Positions 47,954 to 57,206 of a DNA stretch of 64,000 bases are shown here, piece by piece. Numbering within the stretch: the first letter of the stretch is position 1; each line of letters starts with the position of its first letter. A program made the translations under genes and the position numbers. The notes beneath the pieces are model-generated. The model searched no databases, was not told the origin of the DNA, and saw nothing but the letters and a program-made list of their open reading frames with translations. The stretch covers positions 2,990,001-3,054,000 of the forward strand of contig NZ_CP067169.1 in NCBI RefSeq assembly GCF_028553885.1, given 5' to 3'. Source of the DNA: Paracoccus aestuarii (GTDB lineage: Bacteria; Pseudomonadota; Alphaproteobacteria; Rhodobacterales; Rhodobacteraceae).

Positions 47954-49006
47954 TCAGGTGGAATGTTCGCGCCAGAGCGCGAAGCGCGCCGCCGTGGCAG
48001 GGCTGCGTTCGGGGGTCGGCGCGGGTTCCGACAGGGTCGGCAGGTCGCGCCAGTGATGGCAGGCGGTCTGATGCGCCGTCCCCTCCTCCAGCACGGGGCG
48101 GGTGGTGCGGCAGATCTCGGTCGCATGGGGGCAACGGGTGTGGAACTTGCAGCCCGGGGGCGGATTGGCGGGCGAGGGGATGTCGCCGCCCAGATGCGCG
48201 ATCTGGCCCCGCCCGCCGGGGCTGGGCACCGGGATCGCGGACAGCAGCGCCCGCGTATAGGGATGGCGCGGCGTCGAATACAAGTCCTCGGTCGCGGCCA
48301 GTTCGACCACCTCGCCCAGATACATGACGGCCACGCGGTCGGCCATGTGGCGGATCACCGACAGGTCATGCGCGATGATGATCAGCGTCAGGCCGAAATC
48401 GTCCTTCAGATCCTCCAGCAGGTTGACGATCTGGGCCTGCACCGACACGTCCAGCGCGGATACCGGCTCGTCCCCGATCAGCAGCTTGGGCCCGGAGGCC
48501 AGCGCGCGGGCCACGCAGATGCGCTGGCGCTGCCCGCCCGAGAATTCATGCGGATAACGGTCGGCATGGTCGGGCCGCAGCCCCACCTTGGTCAGCAGAT
48601 CCGCGACCCGTGCCCGGCGTTCCTTGCGCGACAGGGTGGAATGGACCAGCAGCGGCTCGCCCACGATGGTCTCGACCGTCATGCGCGGGTTCAGCGAGGA
48701 AAACGGGTCCTGAAAGATGAACTGCATCTCGGCCCGCAGCTTGCGCATCCGGGCGGCGGAAAGGCCGGTCAGGTCCTGCCCGTCATAGGTGACGGTCCCT
48801 TCGGTCGGTTCCAGCAGGCGCAGCAGCAACCGCGCCAGCGTCGATTTCCCGCAGCCCGATTCGCCGACGATGGCGAAGGTTTCGCCGCGTTCCACCGACA
48901 GGCTGACGCCGTTGACGGCGTGGATCACGGTCGGCTTGCCGATGATCCCCTTGCCCGAGGTGAATCGCTTTTCCAGCGCGGTGGTGGTCAGGATCGGATC
49001 GCTCAT
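47954..49006 (-). CDS. Peptide ABC transporter ATPase, DppF type
   Basis: A 350-residue ATPase: Walker [10 protein letters not shown], signature FSGGQRQRI, Walker [14 protein letters not shown], and an oligopeptide-transporter C-terminal domain with [14 protein letters not shown] cysteines (likely Fe-S or Zn site). Start at 49006 overlaps the DppD stop (ATGA). Confidence 0.93.
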   Translation of the reverse strand: MSDPILTTTALEKRFTSGKGIIGKPTVIHAVNGVSLSVERGETFAIVGESGCGKSTLARLLLRLLEPTEGTVTYDGQDLTGLSAARMRKLRAEMQFIFQDPFSSLNPRMTVETIVGEPLLVHSTLSRKERRARVADLLTKVGLRPDHADRYPHEFSGGQRQRICVARALASGPKLLIGDEPVSALDVSVQAQIVNLLEDLKDDFGLTLIIIAHDLSVIRHMADRVAVMYLGEVVELAATEDLYSTPRHPYTRALLSAIPVPSPGGRGQIAHLGGDIPSPANPPPGCKFHTRCPHATEICRTTRPVLEEGTAHQTACHHWRDLPTLSEPAPTPERSPATAARFALWREHST

Positions 49007-50010
49007 GCGGCACCTTTCGCGAAATGCGCCTCCAGCGGGGCCTTGATGCAGGCGGCGGCATGGCCGGGGCCAAGCGCGCGCAGATCGGGCCGCCCCGCAT
49101 CGCATTCGCCGCTGGCGAAGGGGCAGCGCGAGGCGAAACGGCAGCCCGGCGGCATCGCCTCGGGGACGGGGACCGATCCCGGAATGGTCATCAGCCGCGA
49201 GGCCCCCTGCGCGCGCCCCGCCAGCGCCGGCATCGAGCCCATCAGCCCGATCGTGTAGGGATGCTGGGGATCGCCGAAGATCGCGCCGACCGGGCCGGTT
49301 TCCACCACGCGGCCCGCATACATGACGGCCACATCGTCGGCGATCTCAGCCACAACGCCCAGATCATGGGTGATCATCAGCATGGCAGCGCCGGTTTCCG
49401 CCAGCAATTCGCGCATCAGGTCCAGGATCTGGGCCTGGATGGTCACGTCCAGCGCGGTGGTGGGTTCATCCGCGATCAGCAGTTCGGGATCATTGGCCAG
49501 CGCCATGGCGATCATCACCCGCTGACGCATGCCCCCCGACAGCTGGTGGGGATAATCGTCCATGCGCTTTTCGGCCGCGGGCATGCGGACCAGGCGGAAC
49601 ATCTCCAAGGCGCGGGCGCGCGCGGCGTCGCGGGAACAGCCGCGATGGCGGCGCACGGCCTCGGCCACCTGATCGCCGATGGTGAAGACCGGGTTCAGGC
49701 TGGTCATCGGCTCCTGAAAGATCATCGCCATGCGGTTGCCGCGCAGCGCCTCCATCTGGGTGACGGTCTTGGCGCCCAGATCCTCACCCCGGAACAGCAC
49801 CTGGCCATGGGTCACGGTGGCGGCCTTCTTCGGCAGCAGCCCCATCGCGGCCAGCGAGGTCACCGATTTCCCGCAGCCCGATTCGCCGACCAGCGCCAGG
49901 GTGCGGCCCGGGCGGATCGACAGGCTGACCCGGTCGATCAGGTCGATCGGCTGGCCCTTGAAGCGGATGGACAGCTCGCGCAGGTCCAGAACGGGGGTGT
50001 CAGCCGTCAT
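49003..50010 (-). CDS. Peptide ABC transporter ATPase, DppD type
   Basis: A 335-residue ATPase: Walker [10 protein letters not shown], signature LSGGMRQRV, Walker [14 protein letters not shown], and [15 protein letters not shown] near the C-terminus. Its first bases overlap the gntR end by 11 bases, so the operon is led by its own regulator gene. Confidence 0.93.
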   Translation of the reverse strand: MTADTPVLDLRELSIRFKGQPIDLIDRVSLSIRPGRTLALVGESGCGKSVTSLAAMGLLPKKAATVTHGQVLFRGEDLGAKTVTQMEALRGNRMAMIFQEPMTSLNPVFTIGDQVAEAVRRHRGCSRDAARARALEMFRLVRMPAAEKRMDDYPHQLSGGMRQRVMIAMALANDPELLIADEPTTALDVTIQAQILDLMRELLAETGAAMLMITHDLGVVAEIADDVAVMYAGRVVETGPVGAIFGDPQHPYTIGLMGSMPALAGRAQGASRLMTIPGSVPVPEAMPPGCRFASRCPFASGECDAGRPDLRALGPGHAAACIKAPLEAHFAKGAA

Positions 50011-50746
50011 CGGCGGTCAGCTCCTCTTGGCTATAGCGCAGAAAGATCGCGTGCAGCTCGGTCAGGTGGTCGCGCATCGCGGCCCCCGCGGCCGGGGCAT
50101 CGGCCCGGCGCATCGCATCCAGGATGCGGCGATGGTCGTCCTGGGCATGGCCGGTGCCGGTGCGCACCCGTGCCCGCATCCGCAGCTGCCGGATGCCTTG
50201 GTCATGCCGCCAGGCGTTGATTCGGTCGAACAGGACCAGCAGCAGCGGATTGCCCGTGGCCTGCGCGATCTCGCGGTGCAGGGCGCTGTCCCACAGGTCG
50301 GCGGCATCGACATCGGGGGCGGTCTCGATCCGGTCGATGCAGGTGGCGATGCGGCGCAGCACCTCGGGCGTGGCGCGCGCGGCGGCCATGCGCGCCAGCG
50401 ACGGCTCCAGCGCCAGGCGCGATTCGATGACATGCAGCAGGGTGGCGGGCGTGGCGGGCAGCTGGCGGTGATGGGCGGCGCGCGGCCCGGGCGGCGGCCC
50501 GGCAAAGGTGCCCGCGCCCTGGCGGCGCCAGACGCGGCCCTCGGCCTCCAGCACCTCCAGCGCGCGACGGACGGCGCGGCGCCCGACGCCCAGCTGCGCG
50601 GCCAGGTCGCGTTCGGGGGGCAGCTGCGCGCCCGCCTCCATGTCCGGCGCGGCCAGCAGCGCCCGCACCCGTTCCAGCGCGACGGCCGAGAAATCGGCGG
50701 GCTGGGCGGGCATGTCGCCGGTCAGATGGTCCGAACCATTCATCAT
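50000..50746 (-). CDS. GntR/FadR family transcriptional regulator
   Basis: A 248-residue FCD-type GntR protein: winged helix LERVRALLAAPDMEAGAQLPPERDLAAQLGVGRRAVRRALEVLEAEGRVWRRQGAGTF and an all-helical FCD domain with metal-site residues (DSALHREIAQATGN ... DDHRRILDAMRRADAPAAGAAMRDHL). As first gene of the dpp/gsi-like-ggt operon it probably regulates its own operon. Start ATG at 50746 or 50743. Confidence 0.9.
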   Translation of the reverse strand: MMNGSDHLTGDMPAQPADFSAVALERVRALLAAPDMEAGAQLPPERDLAAQLGVGRRAVRRALEVLEAEGRVWRRQGAGTFAGPPPGPRAAHHRQLPATPATLLHVIESRLALEPSLARMAAARATPEVLRRIATCIDRIETAPDVDAADLWDSALHREIAQATGNPLLLVLFDRINAWRHDQGIRQLRMRARVRTGTGHAQDDHRRILDAMRRADAPAAGAAMRDHLTELHAIFLRYSQEELTADDG

Positions 50747-50752
50747 TGGTTC

Positions 50753-50839
50753 AGCCTAAGGTTCACACACCGCCCGGATCAAGCCTTTTTGAACACGTCC
50801 ATGTGAAAAACCACGGCGATGTGACTTTTCCCTTAGGCT
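50753..50839. repeat. 9-bp inverted repeat at the gntR promoter/IS junction
   Basis: AGCCTAAGG (50753-50761) and CCTTAGGCT (50831-50839) flank 69 bases with TTCACA and TGTGAA motifs. The right copy abuts the start of the decayed IS5 element. It may be an operator pair for the GntR protein, or mark an insertion boundary; I cannot decide. Confidence 0.35.
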
Positions 50840-50840
50840 C

Positions 50841-51398
50841 CAGACTCATTAAGTTTCACAGCCAGAACAAGACGGTTGCGGCGAGCATGATCGCTGAGAA
50901 GAACGTTTCCGGGCAGCGGTCATAACGGGTTGCGACGCGCCTCCAGTCCTTCAGACGTCCGAACATGATTTCGATGCGGTTACGCCTTTTGTAACGCCGC
51001 TTGTCGTATTTGACGACCTTCTTGCGGGACCTCCGTCCGGGGATGCAAACCTTTATCCCCTTGTCTTTCAAAGCGTCTCTGAACCAATCAGCGTCGTAGC
51101 CCCTGTCGGCCAGAAGCCACTCAGCCTTCGGCAGGCTGCCCAGCAGCGCCGCCGCGCCGGTGTAATCGCTAACCTGGCCGGCCGACATGAAGAACCCGAT
51201 CGGCCGCCCCTTCGCATCGGCGACAGCGTGCAACTTGGTGTTCATACCGCCTTTGGTGCGCCCGATCTGGCGCCCGCGCCCCCCTTTTTCACCCCAAGGC
51301 TCGAGGCCGTGCGGTGTGCCGTGAGATAGGTCGCGTCAATCATGATCGTCTTGTGCTCGGCGCTCTCGGCGGCAAGGCCGAGCGCAAAATCGACCGCA
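50841..51398 (-). mobile_element. IS5-family (IS427 group) element, 5'-truncated
   Basis: The transposase C-terminal part is intact (MNTKLHAVADAKGRPIGFFMSAGQVSDYTGAAALLGS ... LLADRGYDADWF ... GIKVCIPGRRSRKKVVKYDKRRYKRRNRIEIMFGRLKDWRRVATRYDRC), stop at 50856. The preceding part (GLAAESAEHKTIMIDATYLTAHRTASSL) is in another frame, joined at A5G6 (51279-51289). The N-terminal ~80 residues are missing, replaced by IS3 sequence near 51390. Confidence 0.85.
50856..51396 (-). pseudogene. IS5 family transposase, frameshifted and truncated
   Basis: A DDE transposase. The second Asp (LLADRGYD) and Glu (RRNRIEIMFGRLKDWRR) are visible and MIDATYL supplies the first Asp. The two frames meet at a run of five A and six G on the coding strand; seven Gs would restore one frame. 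IS427-group elements are known to use frameshifting at such runs, so this could be a programmed site, but truncation upstream makes the copy inactive anyway. Confidence 0.8.
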
Positions 51399-51835
51399 GG
51401 CGGCACTGCGCACTGACCGACAACGCCGGATGGCCCCGCTCAATCATCCCGTCCGGCGTTGTCTCTCGGATCAGTAGCGTTCCAATGCCTCATCACGTGC
51501 CGGTCCACGGCTTGAGCTTTCGTGACAAAAAATCGTTGGCGACAGCCAGCTCTCCGATCTTGGCATGCAGCAACCGAACCGTCTCTTCGTCCGCCTCCGC
51601 TGGCTTTCGGCTCCCCGCTCGAAGATATCCGCCGCACCGTCGAGCAGCGCGCTCGCCGCAGACATGTCTGTCCGCTCCTGGAACCGATGGCGGACTATGG
51701 CTCGCTCCACTGATGGATCATCGTCGGATGCACGCCGTATTCGGCGGCCAGCTCCGACACAGTGCGCTCGCCCTTCAATGCTTCCAGCGCAACACGCGCC
51801 TTAAAGCCCGCGTCATGGTTTCTGCGTTTCCGCAT
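51399..51835 (-). pseudogene. IS3-family orfA and start of orfB, decayed
   Basis: OrfA starts at ATG 51835 (MRKRRNHDAGFKARVALEALKGERTVSELAAEYGVHPTMIHQW), then is broken by about 50 extra bases (about 51654-51703) with a stop; it resumes as ALLDGAADIFERG and, after a second frame change, as PAEADEETVRLLHAKIGELAVANDFLSRKLKPWTGT to TGA at 51494. OrfB begins at 51447 (MIERGHPALSVSAQCRL) and is cut by the IS5 remnant. Confidence 0.82.
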
Positions 51836-51992
51836 TTCTGATCTCCTCGTTCTTGGAGACCAGCAAACGTCAGATCGTAGCTCCCGTCACTGTCCGATTC
51901 TCGGGGAGTAGCTTACTGGGGTAGCCGACTTGGGCACAGACCCGTTCCAGTATCCGGACCACATCCTCGCCGCGGTAGGTGAAGCGCGGGTC
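51836..51992 (-). mobile_element. IS end sequence and a short IS3 orfB fragment
   Basis: Bases 51918-51992 encode on the minus strand FTYRGEDVVRILERVCAQVGYP, an internal piece of an IS3-type orfB (IS407-like), truncated by the next element at 51993. The remaining bases up to 51836 hold AAGGAG-type ribosome site for the orfA at 51835 and probably the IS end. No intact gene. Confidence 0.6.
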
Positions 51993-52010
51993 TGACCTGC
52001 CACTGAACTT

Positions 52011-52941
52011 TCATCCAGCCGCGACCGGAGCCGGTAGCTGATTTACGCCTTTCGGCGTGGGTTGAGCAATCGCCCGGCGCGCGGAACCCTCATCGCGTGC
52101 AGCGGGACGGGCGATTGCGGTGGTCAGGTGCAGGGCAAAGCCTGCGGGGGTCTGGTAGCCGAGGGCCGAGTGGGGCCGCGCGGTGTTGTAGTCGGTCACC
52201 CAAGCCGCGATCAGATCACGGGCATGGGCCAGGTTGCGAAACAGGGTCTCGTTGAGAAACTCGACCCGCATCCTGCCGTTGAAGCTTTCCACGAAGCCGT
52301 GTCTCGCATGGGTTTGCCCGGCGCGATGTAGTGCCATTCGACCTTATGCTCGGCGCACCACTTCAAGATCGCGTTTGAAGTCAGTTCGGTCCCGTTGTCT
52401 GAAACGATCATTTCTGGCCTGCCGCGGCGTTCGATCAGTGCCGCCAGCTCCCGGACCATGCGGCGGCCCGAGATCGACGTGTCCGGGATCGCCGCCAGGC
52501 ATTCCCGGGTGACATCATCGACCACATTCAGGATGCGGAACCGCCGCCTGCAGGCGAACTGGTCATGAACGAAATCGAGCGACCAACGGGCATTGGCCCG
52601 TGCCTCGATCAGGATCGGGGCCCTTGTGCCAAGGGCCTTGCGGCGCGCTTCGCGTTTACGCACCGTTAACCCTTCCTCGCGGTAGAGCCGGTAGATGCGG
52701 TTGATCCCCGACGCCTCGCCCTCCCGCCTGAGCAGGACGAAGAGCCGCCGGTAACCGAACCGTCGACTCTCATGGCCAGATCACGCAACCGACTGCGCAG
52801 GGCCGTGTCAGGCGCACGCTGCGACTGGTAGCGCACCATCTTGCGATCCGCGCCCGCAATCTCGCACGCCCGCCGTTCCGATAGCCCGAGATGGGCCTTC
52901 AGATGCGCGACAGCCTCGCGCTTCACGGCGGGCGTCACCAT
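52011..52941 (-). pseudogene. IS3-family orfB transposase, multiple frameshifts
   Basis: Pieces in order: MVTPAVKREAVAHLKAHLGLSERRACEIAGADRK (from 52941), GYRRLFVLLRREGEASGINRIYRLYREEGLTVRKRE in another frame, the rve integrase core ARWSLDFVHDQFACRRRFRILNVVDDVTRECL with VSDNGTELTSNAILKWCAEHKVEWHYIAPGKPM, then another shift to GFVESFNGRMRVEFLNETLF...DYNTARPHSALGYQTPAG. At least two frame changes, near 52765 and 52305. DDE Asp and Glu are still readable. Confidence 0.85.
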
Positions 52942-53237
52942 TTTTTGACAAGAGTTCCTTCATCGCCGCCATGTCGAGCATCTGCTCGGCCAGCAACTTC
53001 TTCAGCTTGGCGTTGTTCGCCTGCTCTCTCGGACCGGTGGCGTTCGCAGGCTCACTCCTCAAGCGCCTTCAGCCGCTTGGCCTCTGACACTGTCATCCCG
53101 GAATACTTCGCCTTCCAAGCGTAGAACGTGCCCTCCGACATCCCGTGCTTGCGGCACAGGTCAGCACACTTTGCCCCCGCCTCATGCTCCTGCAAGATGC
53201 CAATAATCTGCTCTTCCGTCAGTCGTGCCTTCTTCAT
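52942..53237 (-). pseudogene. IS3-family orfA, interrupted by a ~38-base insertion
   Basis: Starts at ATG 53237 (MKKARLTEEQIIGILQEHEAGAKCADLCRKHGMSEGTFYAWKAKYSGMTVSEAKRLKALEE) and meets a stop in a roughly 38-base extra segment (about 53018-53055) with a 6-bp inverted repeat (GCCTGC/GCAGGC); then NAKLKKLLAEQMLDMAAMKELLSK continues. The end normally reads SKKW-stop over a run of As; here one A seems lost. Confidence 0.82.
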
Positions 53238-53300
53238 CGTCCGTCCTCTCCATGGGCCGGACTCTAATCGTAGATGGAGGAAAAATCCCGTGGCAGGTTA

Positions 53301-53434
53301 AATGCATTGTCGCGTCTGACTTCGATCACGACCCTCCCAATGAAGCACACGACATGAGAAAAGCGTATAGAGAAGCTTTCGACGACCTGCTGAAGATATC
53401 CAAGGCGGATGTTCTGCCGAGCACACAGCGCTAA
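53301..53434 (+). pseudogene. C-terminal remnant of an unknown gene cut by the IS
   Basis: Outside the IS end an open frame continues to TAA 53432-53434 (CIVASDFDHDPPNEAHDMRKAYREAFDDLLKISKADVLPS). Its base composition is lower in GC than the chromosome and it reads like a helical protein tail. Upstream coding lies in the IS, so the gene has lost its start. Not recognised. Confidence 0.4.
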
Positions 53435-53735
53435 GCTTGGAGCTATCGTCCAAGTGGTTGCGCCCAGCTGCTGTTCGGCAGCAAGCGAGAGGACTGCTTT
53501 CGGCGCCAGACTGATCAGCAACCGCCTCGGCGACCAGCAGTCGTGGGCGATACGGCGCAAGCAATTTTTGTCGGCTTTTGTCAGTGTGTTGGGTAGAGGT
53601 TTAGGCTCTCAGGCGCAGCGCCATCGTCCTATAACTTCCAGCACAATATCAATTGCGGGGTGGGGTAGGCCGTAGGGCGGCTACTTTTCTTGCCCACCTA
53701 ACCAATTGAAAAGTGTCAATAAACTGCACTTGATT
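53435..53735. other. Lower-GC non-coding stretch between IS cluster and tRNA-Ala
   Basis: No protein with family similarity is seen on either strand. Composition is visibly poorer in GC than neighbours, especially 53560-53735, in keeping with acquired or decayed DNA next to a tRNA 3' end. Confidence 0.4.
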
Positions 53736-53811
<76 letters not shown>

Positions 53812-53832
53812 ACTTGGGCATGTGGTTTAACG

Positions 53833-53862
53833 GTCGCGGCGTCTTTGTCAAGACGCCGCGAC
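53833..53862 (-). terminator. 12-bp hairpin ending the gcv operon, overlapping the tRNA promoter
   Basis: GTCGCGGCGTCT (53833-53844) and AGACGCCGCGAC (53851-53862) are perfect complements with a short loop, eight bases past the gcvP stop. No T-run follows. The loop and adjoining bases read TTGACA on the minus strand (53851-53846), followed 16 bases on by TAAACC (53829-53824), a likely promoter of tRNA-Ala. Confidence 0.6.
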
Positions 53863-53869
53863 GCGGGGG

Positions 53870-56704
53870 TCACTGGGCCGCGGTGGCGTAATCCTCCAAG
53901 GGCGGGCAGGTGCAGATCAGGTTGCGGTCGCCATGGGCGTTATCCACCCGGCCCACCGGCGGCCAGTACTTGTCGACCCGGAAGGCACCCGCCGGGAAAC
54001 AGCCCTGCTCGCGCGAATAGGGGCGGTCCCAATCGCGGACCAGATCCTCGACCGTGTGGGGGGCGTGGCGCAGCGGGCTCTGATCGGCGGCGATGCGGCC
54101 CTCGGCCACCTCGGTGATCTCGTCGCGGATGGCCATCAGGGCGGTGATGAAGCGGTCGATCTCGGCCTTGGTCTCGCTCTCCGTGGGCTCGACCATCAAT
54201 GTGCCGCTGACCGGCCAGCTCATCGTGGGGGCGTGAAAGCCGTTGTCGATCAGCCGCTTGGCGATGTCGTCCACACTCACGCCATGGGCCGCGAAGGGCC
54301 GCGTGTCGATGATGCATTCATGCGCCACCCGGCCCCGATTGCCCATGAACAGGATCGGATAGGCCCCCGCCAGCCGTGCGGCGATATAGTTCGCGTTCAG
54401 GATCGCCACGCGGGTGGCCTGGGTCAGCCCCTCGCCGCCCATCATCAGGCAATAGGCCCAGGAAATCAGCAGGATCGAGGCCGAGCCATAAGGCGCCGCC
54501 GCCACCGCGCCCTCGCCCGTCTGCGGATCGCCGGGCAGGAAGGGCGCCAGATGCGCCTTGACCCCGATCGGCCCCATGCCGGGACCGCCGCCGCCATGCG
54601 GGATGGCGAAGGTCTTGTGCAGGTTCAGGTGGCTGACATCGCCGCCGATCTCGCCTGGCTTCACCAGACCGACCAGCGCGTTCATGTTGGCGCCGTCGAT
54701 ATAGACCTGACCGCCATGCTGATGCGTGATGTCGCAGACCTGCCGCACCGTGTCCTCGAAGACGCCATGGGTCGAGGGATAGGTGATCATCGCCGCCGCA
54801 AGCCGGTCTCCCGCCTTGGCAGCCTTGTCGGCGAAATCCTCCAAGTCGATATCGCCGTTCGGGGCGGATTTCACCACGACGACCTGCATCCCGCACATCT
54901 GCGCGGTCGCCGGGTTGGTGCCATGCGCGCTGACCGGGATCAGGCAGATGTCGCGTTCCTCCCCGCGCGAGCGGTGATAGGCGGCGATGGTCAGCAGCCC
55001 CGCATATTCCCCCTGTGCGCCGCTGTTGGGCTGCATCGAGAAGGCGTCATAGCCGGTGATGCGGCAGAGCTTCTCGGTCAGGTCCGCGATGGCCTCGTGA
55101 TAGCCCGCTGCCTGGTCATGGGGCGCAAAGGGATGCAGCGCGCCGAATTCGGGCCAGGTGATGGGCATCATCTCGGCCGCGGCATTCAGCTTCATCGTGC
55201 AGGAGCCCAGGGGGATCATCGCCCGGTCCAGCGCCAGATCCCGGTCCGACAGGCGGCGCATATAGCGCATCATCTCGGATTCCGCCCGGTTCATGTGAAA
55301 GACCGGATGGGTCAGATAGTCGCTTTCCCGCAGCAGCGCCTCGGGGATCGACGGCGCGGTCGCAACCGGTGCCGCATCGGTGATCCCGAAGGCGTCCAGC
55401 AGGCGGGTGATGACGCCCGCATCGGTCGTCTCGTCCACGCTGATGCCGACGCGGTCGCGGCCCACGCGGCGCAGGTTGATGCCCCGGTGCCGGGCGGCGG
55501 CCATGATCCCCTGCTGGCCCACCCCCACCTTGACGGTGATCGTGTCGAAGAACGCATCCGGCGCGACCTCGGCCCCGGCGGCGCGCAGCGCATCGGCCAC
55601 CGTCACCGCATGCAGATGCACCCGCTGCGCGATGGCGCGCAGGCCCACCGGCCCGTGGAACACCGCATAGAACCCCGCCATCACGGCCAGCAGCGCCTGC
55701 GCGGTGCAGACATTGCTGGTCGCCTTCTCGCGGCGGATATGCTGTTCCCGCGTCTGCAAGGCCAAGCGCAGGGCGGGATTGCCCGCCGCATCGACGCTGA
55801 CGCCCACGATCCGCCCCGGCATGGCGCGCTTCAGCGCATCGCGGCAGGACATGAAGCCCGCATGCGGCCCGCCATAGCCCATGGGCACGCCGAAGCGCTG
55901 CGCCGAGCCCACTGCGATATCGGCCCCCATCGCGCCCGGCTCGCGCAGCAGGCACAGGGCCAGCAGATCCGTCGCCACCACGGCCAAGGCGCCCGTGGCA
56001 TGCAGCGCCTCGATCTCGGGGGACAGGTCGCGGATATGGCCATAGGTGCCGGGATACTGGAAGATCGCGCCGAAGACCTGATCGGCCACCAGATCGTCGA
56101 CCGAGCCCTTGACGATGCGGATGCCCAAGGGCGCGGCCCGCGTCTCGATCACGCTGATGGTCTGCGGATGCAGGTCATGAGCGACAAAGAACGCATCCGC
56201 CTTGGACTTCGACTGCCGCCGGGCCATGGCCATCGCCTCGGCCGCCGCCGTCGCCTCGTCCAGCAGCGAGGCATTGGCCACCGGCAGCCCGGTCAGATCC
56301 GCGACCATGGTCTGGAAGTTCAGCAGCGCCTCCAGCCGCCCCTGCGCGATCTCGGGCTGATAGGGGGTATAGGCCGTGTACCAGGCCGGGTTCTCCAGGA
56401 TGTTGCGCTGGATCGCGGGCGGCGTGACAGTCCCGTAATAGCCCTGCCCGATCAGGCTGGTCATCACCCGGTTCTTCGCCGCGACCTCGCGCATCCGCGC
56501 GATCAGCCCGGCCTCGGACAGGGCGGGCCAGTCCAGCACGTCATCCTGGCGGATGGCGGCGGGCACGGTCTGCTCGATCAGCTGATCCAGGCTGTCGGCG
56601 CCCACGGCCTTCAGCATCGCCTCCATCTCGGCGGGCGAGGGCCCGATATGACGGCGATTGGCGAAATCGTCGGGGTTGTAGTCACTCGCGGTCCAGCGGC
56701 TCAT
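53870..56704 (-). CDS. gcvP: Glycine dehydrogenase (decarboxylating), P-protein
   Basis: A 944-residue PLP enzyme of the glycine cleavage system that releases CO2 from glycine and passes aminomethyl to lipoyl-Gcv[15 protein letters not shown] near the start, the long form (fused N and C halves), and the PLP lysine in [22 protein letters not shown] (~residue 690). The ATG at 56704 has GGAGG upstream. It is the last gene of gcvT-gcvH-gcvP, separated from gcvH by 135 bases that hold a long hairpin. Confidence 0.96.
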   Translation of the reverse strand: MSRWTASDYNPDDFANRRHIGPSPAEMEAMLKAVGADSLDQLIEQTVPAAIRQDDVLDWPALSEAGLIARMREVAAKNRVMTSLIGQGYYGTVTPPAIQRNILENPAWYTAYTPYQPEIAQGRLEALLNFQTMVADLTGLPVANASLLDEATAAAEAMAMARRQSKSKADAFFVAHDLHPQTISVIETRAAPLGIRIVKGSVDDLVADQVFGAIFQYPGTYGHIRDLSPEIEALHATGALAVVATDLLALCLLREPGAMGADIAVGSAQRFGVPMGYGGPHAGFMSCRDALKRAMPGRIVGVSVDAAGNPALRLALQTREQHIRREKATSNVCTAQALLAVMAGFYAVFHGPVGLRAIAQRVHLHAVTVADALRAAGAEVAPDAFFDTITVKVGVGQQGIMAAARHRGINLRRVGRDRVGISVDETTDAGVITRLLDAFGITDAAPVATAPSIPEALLRESDYLTHPVFHMNRAESEMMRYMRRLSDRDLALDRAMIPLGSCTMKLNAAAEMMPITWPEFGALHPFAPHDQAAGYHEAIADLTEKLCRITGYDAFSMQPNSGAQGEYAGLLTIAAYHRSRGEERDICLIPVSAHGTNPATAQMCGMQVVVVKSAPNGDIDLEDFADKAAKAGDRLAAAMITYPSTHGVFEDTVRQVCDITHQHGGQVYIDGANMNALVGLVKPGEIGGDVSHLNLHKTFAIPHGGGGPGMGPIGVKAHLAPFLPGDPQTGEGAVAAAPYGSASILLISWAYCLMMGGEGLTQATRVAILNANYIAARLAGAYPILFMGNRGRVAHECIIDTRPFAAHGVSVDDIAKRLIDNGFHAPTMSWPVSGTLMVEPTESETKAEIDRFITALMAIRDEITEVAEGRIAADQSPLRHAPHTVEDLVRDWDRPYSREQGCFPAGAFRVDKYWPPVGRVDNAHGDRNLICTCPPLEDYATAAQ

Positions 56705-56761
56705 CACGCCTCCATCGGGGCGCGCGGGCCCCTCTTCTTCGTTGTCCAAATACCCTTGGGG

Positions 56762-56804
56762 GTCGGTCAGCGGTTCGCCATCGGTTCAAGAACCGCTGGC
56801 CGAC
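56762..56804 (-). other. 15-bp hairpin in the gcvH-gcvP gap
   Basis: Bases 56762-56776 pair with 56790-56804 (14 of 15 pairs, one T-G), around a 13-base loop which itself contains CGGTTC-AA-GAACCG complementarity. There is no T-run. It probably stabilises the gcvT-gcvH message or attenuates gcvP. Confidence 0.5.
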
Positions 56805-56839
56805 GGGTGAAACCCCCGGGCCATCCCCCCGAACCGACC

Positions 56840-57199
56840 TCAGCCGATCAGCGCCTTGTAGGCATCTTCGTCCATGAACCCGTCCATCGCGCCCGCATCC
56901 GCAGGCTTGATGCGAAAGAACCAGGCCGCCATCGGATCGCCGTTCACGTCGCCCGGCGCATCGGCCAGGGGCGCGTTCACCGCCGTGATCGTGCCCGACA
57001 CGGGCGCCACGATGTCGGACGCCGCCTTGACCGATTCGATCACCACGATCTCCTCGCCGGCCTCGACCTCGCGGCCCTCCTCGGGCAGCTCGACAAAGAC
57101 CACGTCGCCCAGCTGCTCGCTGGCATGCTTCGTGATCCCCACGACGATCTCGTCGCCCTCGGCGCGCAGCCATTCATGGTCTTCGGTATATTTCAGCAT
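56840..57199 (-). CDS. gcvH: Glycine cleavage system H protein
   Basis: A 119-residue lipoyl carrier. The lipoylated Lys is in VIESVKAASDIVAPVSG (~residue 59), and the fold begins YTEDHEWLRAEGDEIVVGITKHASEQLGD. ATG 57199 is seven bases after the gcvT stop. Confidence 0.96.
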   Translation of the reverse strand: MLKYTEDHEWLRAEGDEIVVGITKHASEQLGDVVFVELPEEGREVEAGEEIVVIESVKAASDIVAPVSGTITAVNAPLADAPGDVNGDPMAAWFFRIKPADAGAMDGFMDEDAYKALIG

Positions 57200-57206
57200 G
57201 ACATCC

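Larger units (their letters stand above)
51993..53300 (-). mobile_element. IS3-family element (IS51-like), inactive
   Basis: About 1.3 kb bounded by imperfect terminal repeats: TGACCTGCCACTGAAC at 51993 and, read inward from the other end, TAACCTGCCACGGGAT at 53300. The outermost right bases no longer read TG. No target duplication is evident (gtc versus aat). It holds orfA and orfB, both broken. Confidence 0.8.

Noticed and set aside
53225..53300. N-terminal part of the 53225-53434 frame (GRTLIVDGGKIPW) as a real protein
   Set aside because: It lies inside the IS3 end and its terminal repeat; only the part beyond 53300 may be a gene remnant.
56779..56795. CGCCATCGGTTC in the gcvH-gcvP gap matching the IS3 orfA insert near 51684
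   Set aside because: A 12-base match between two places is expected by chance many times in 64 kb, and similarity does not extend.
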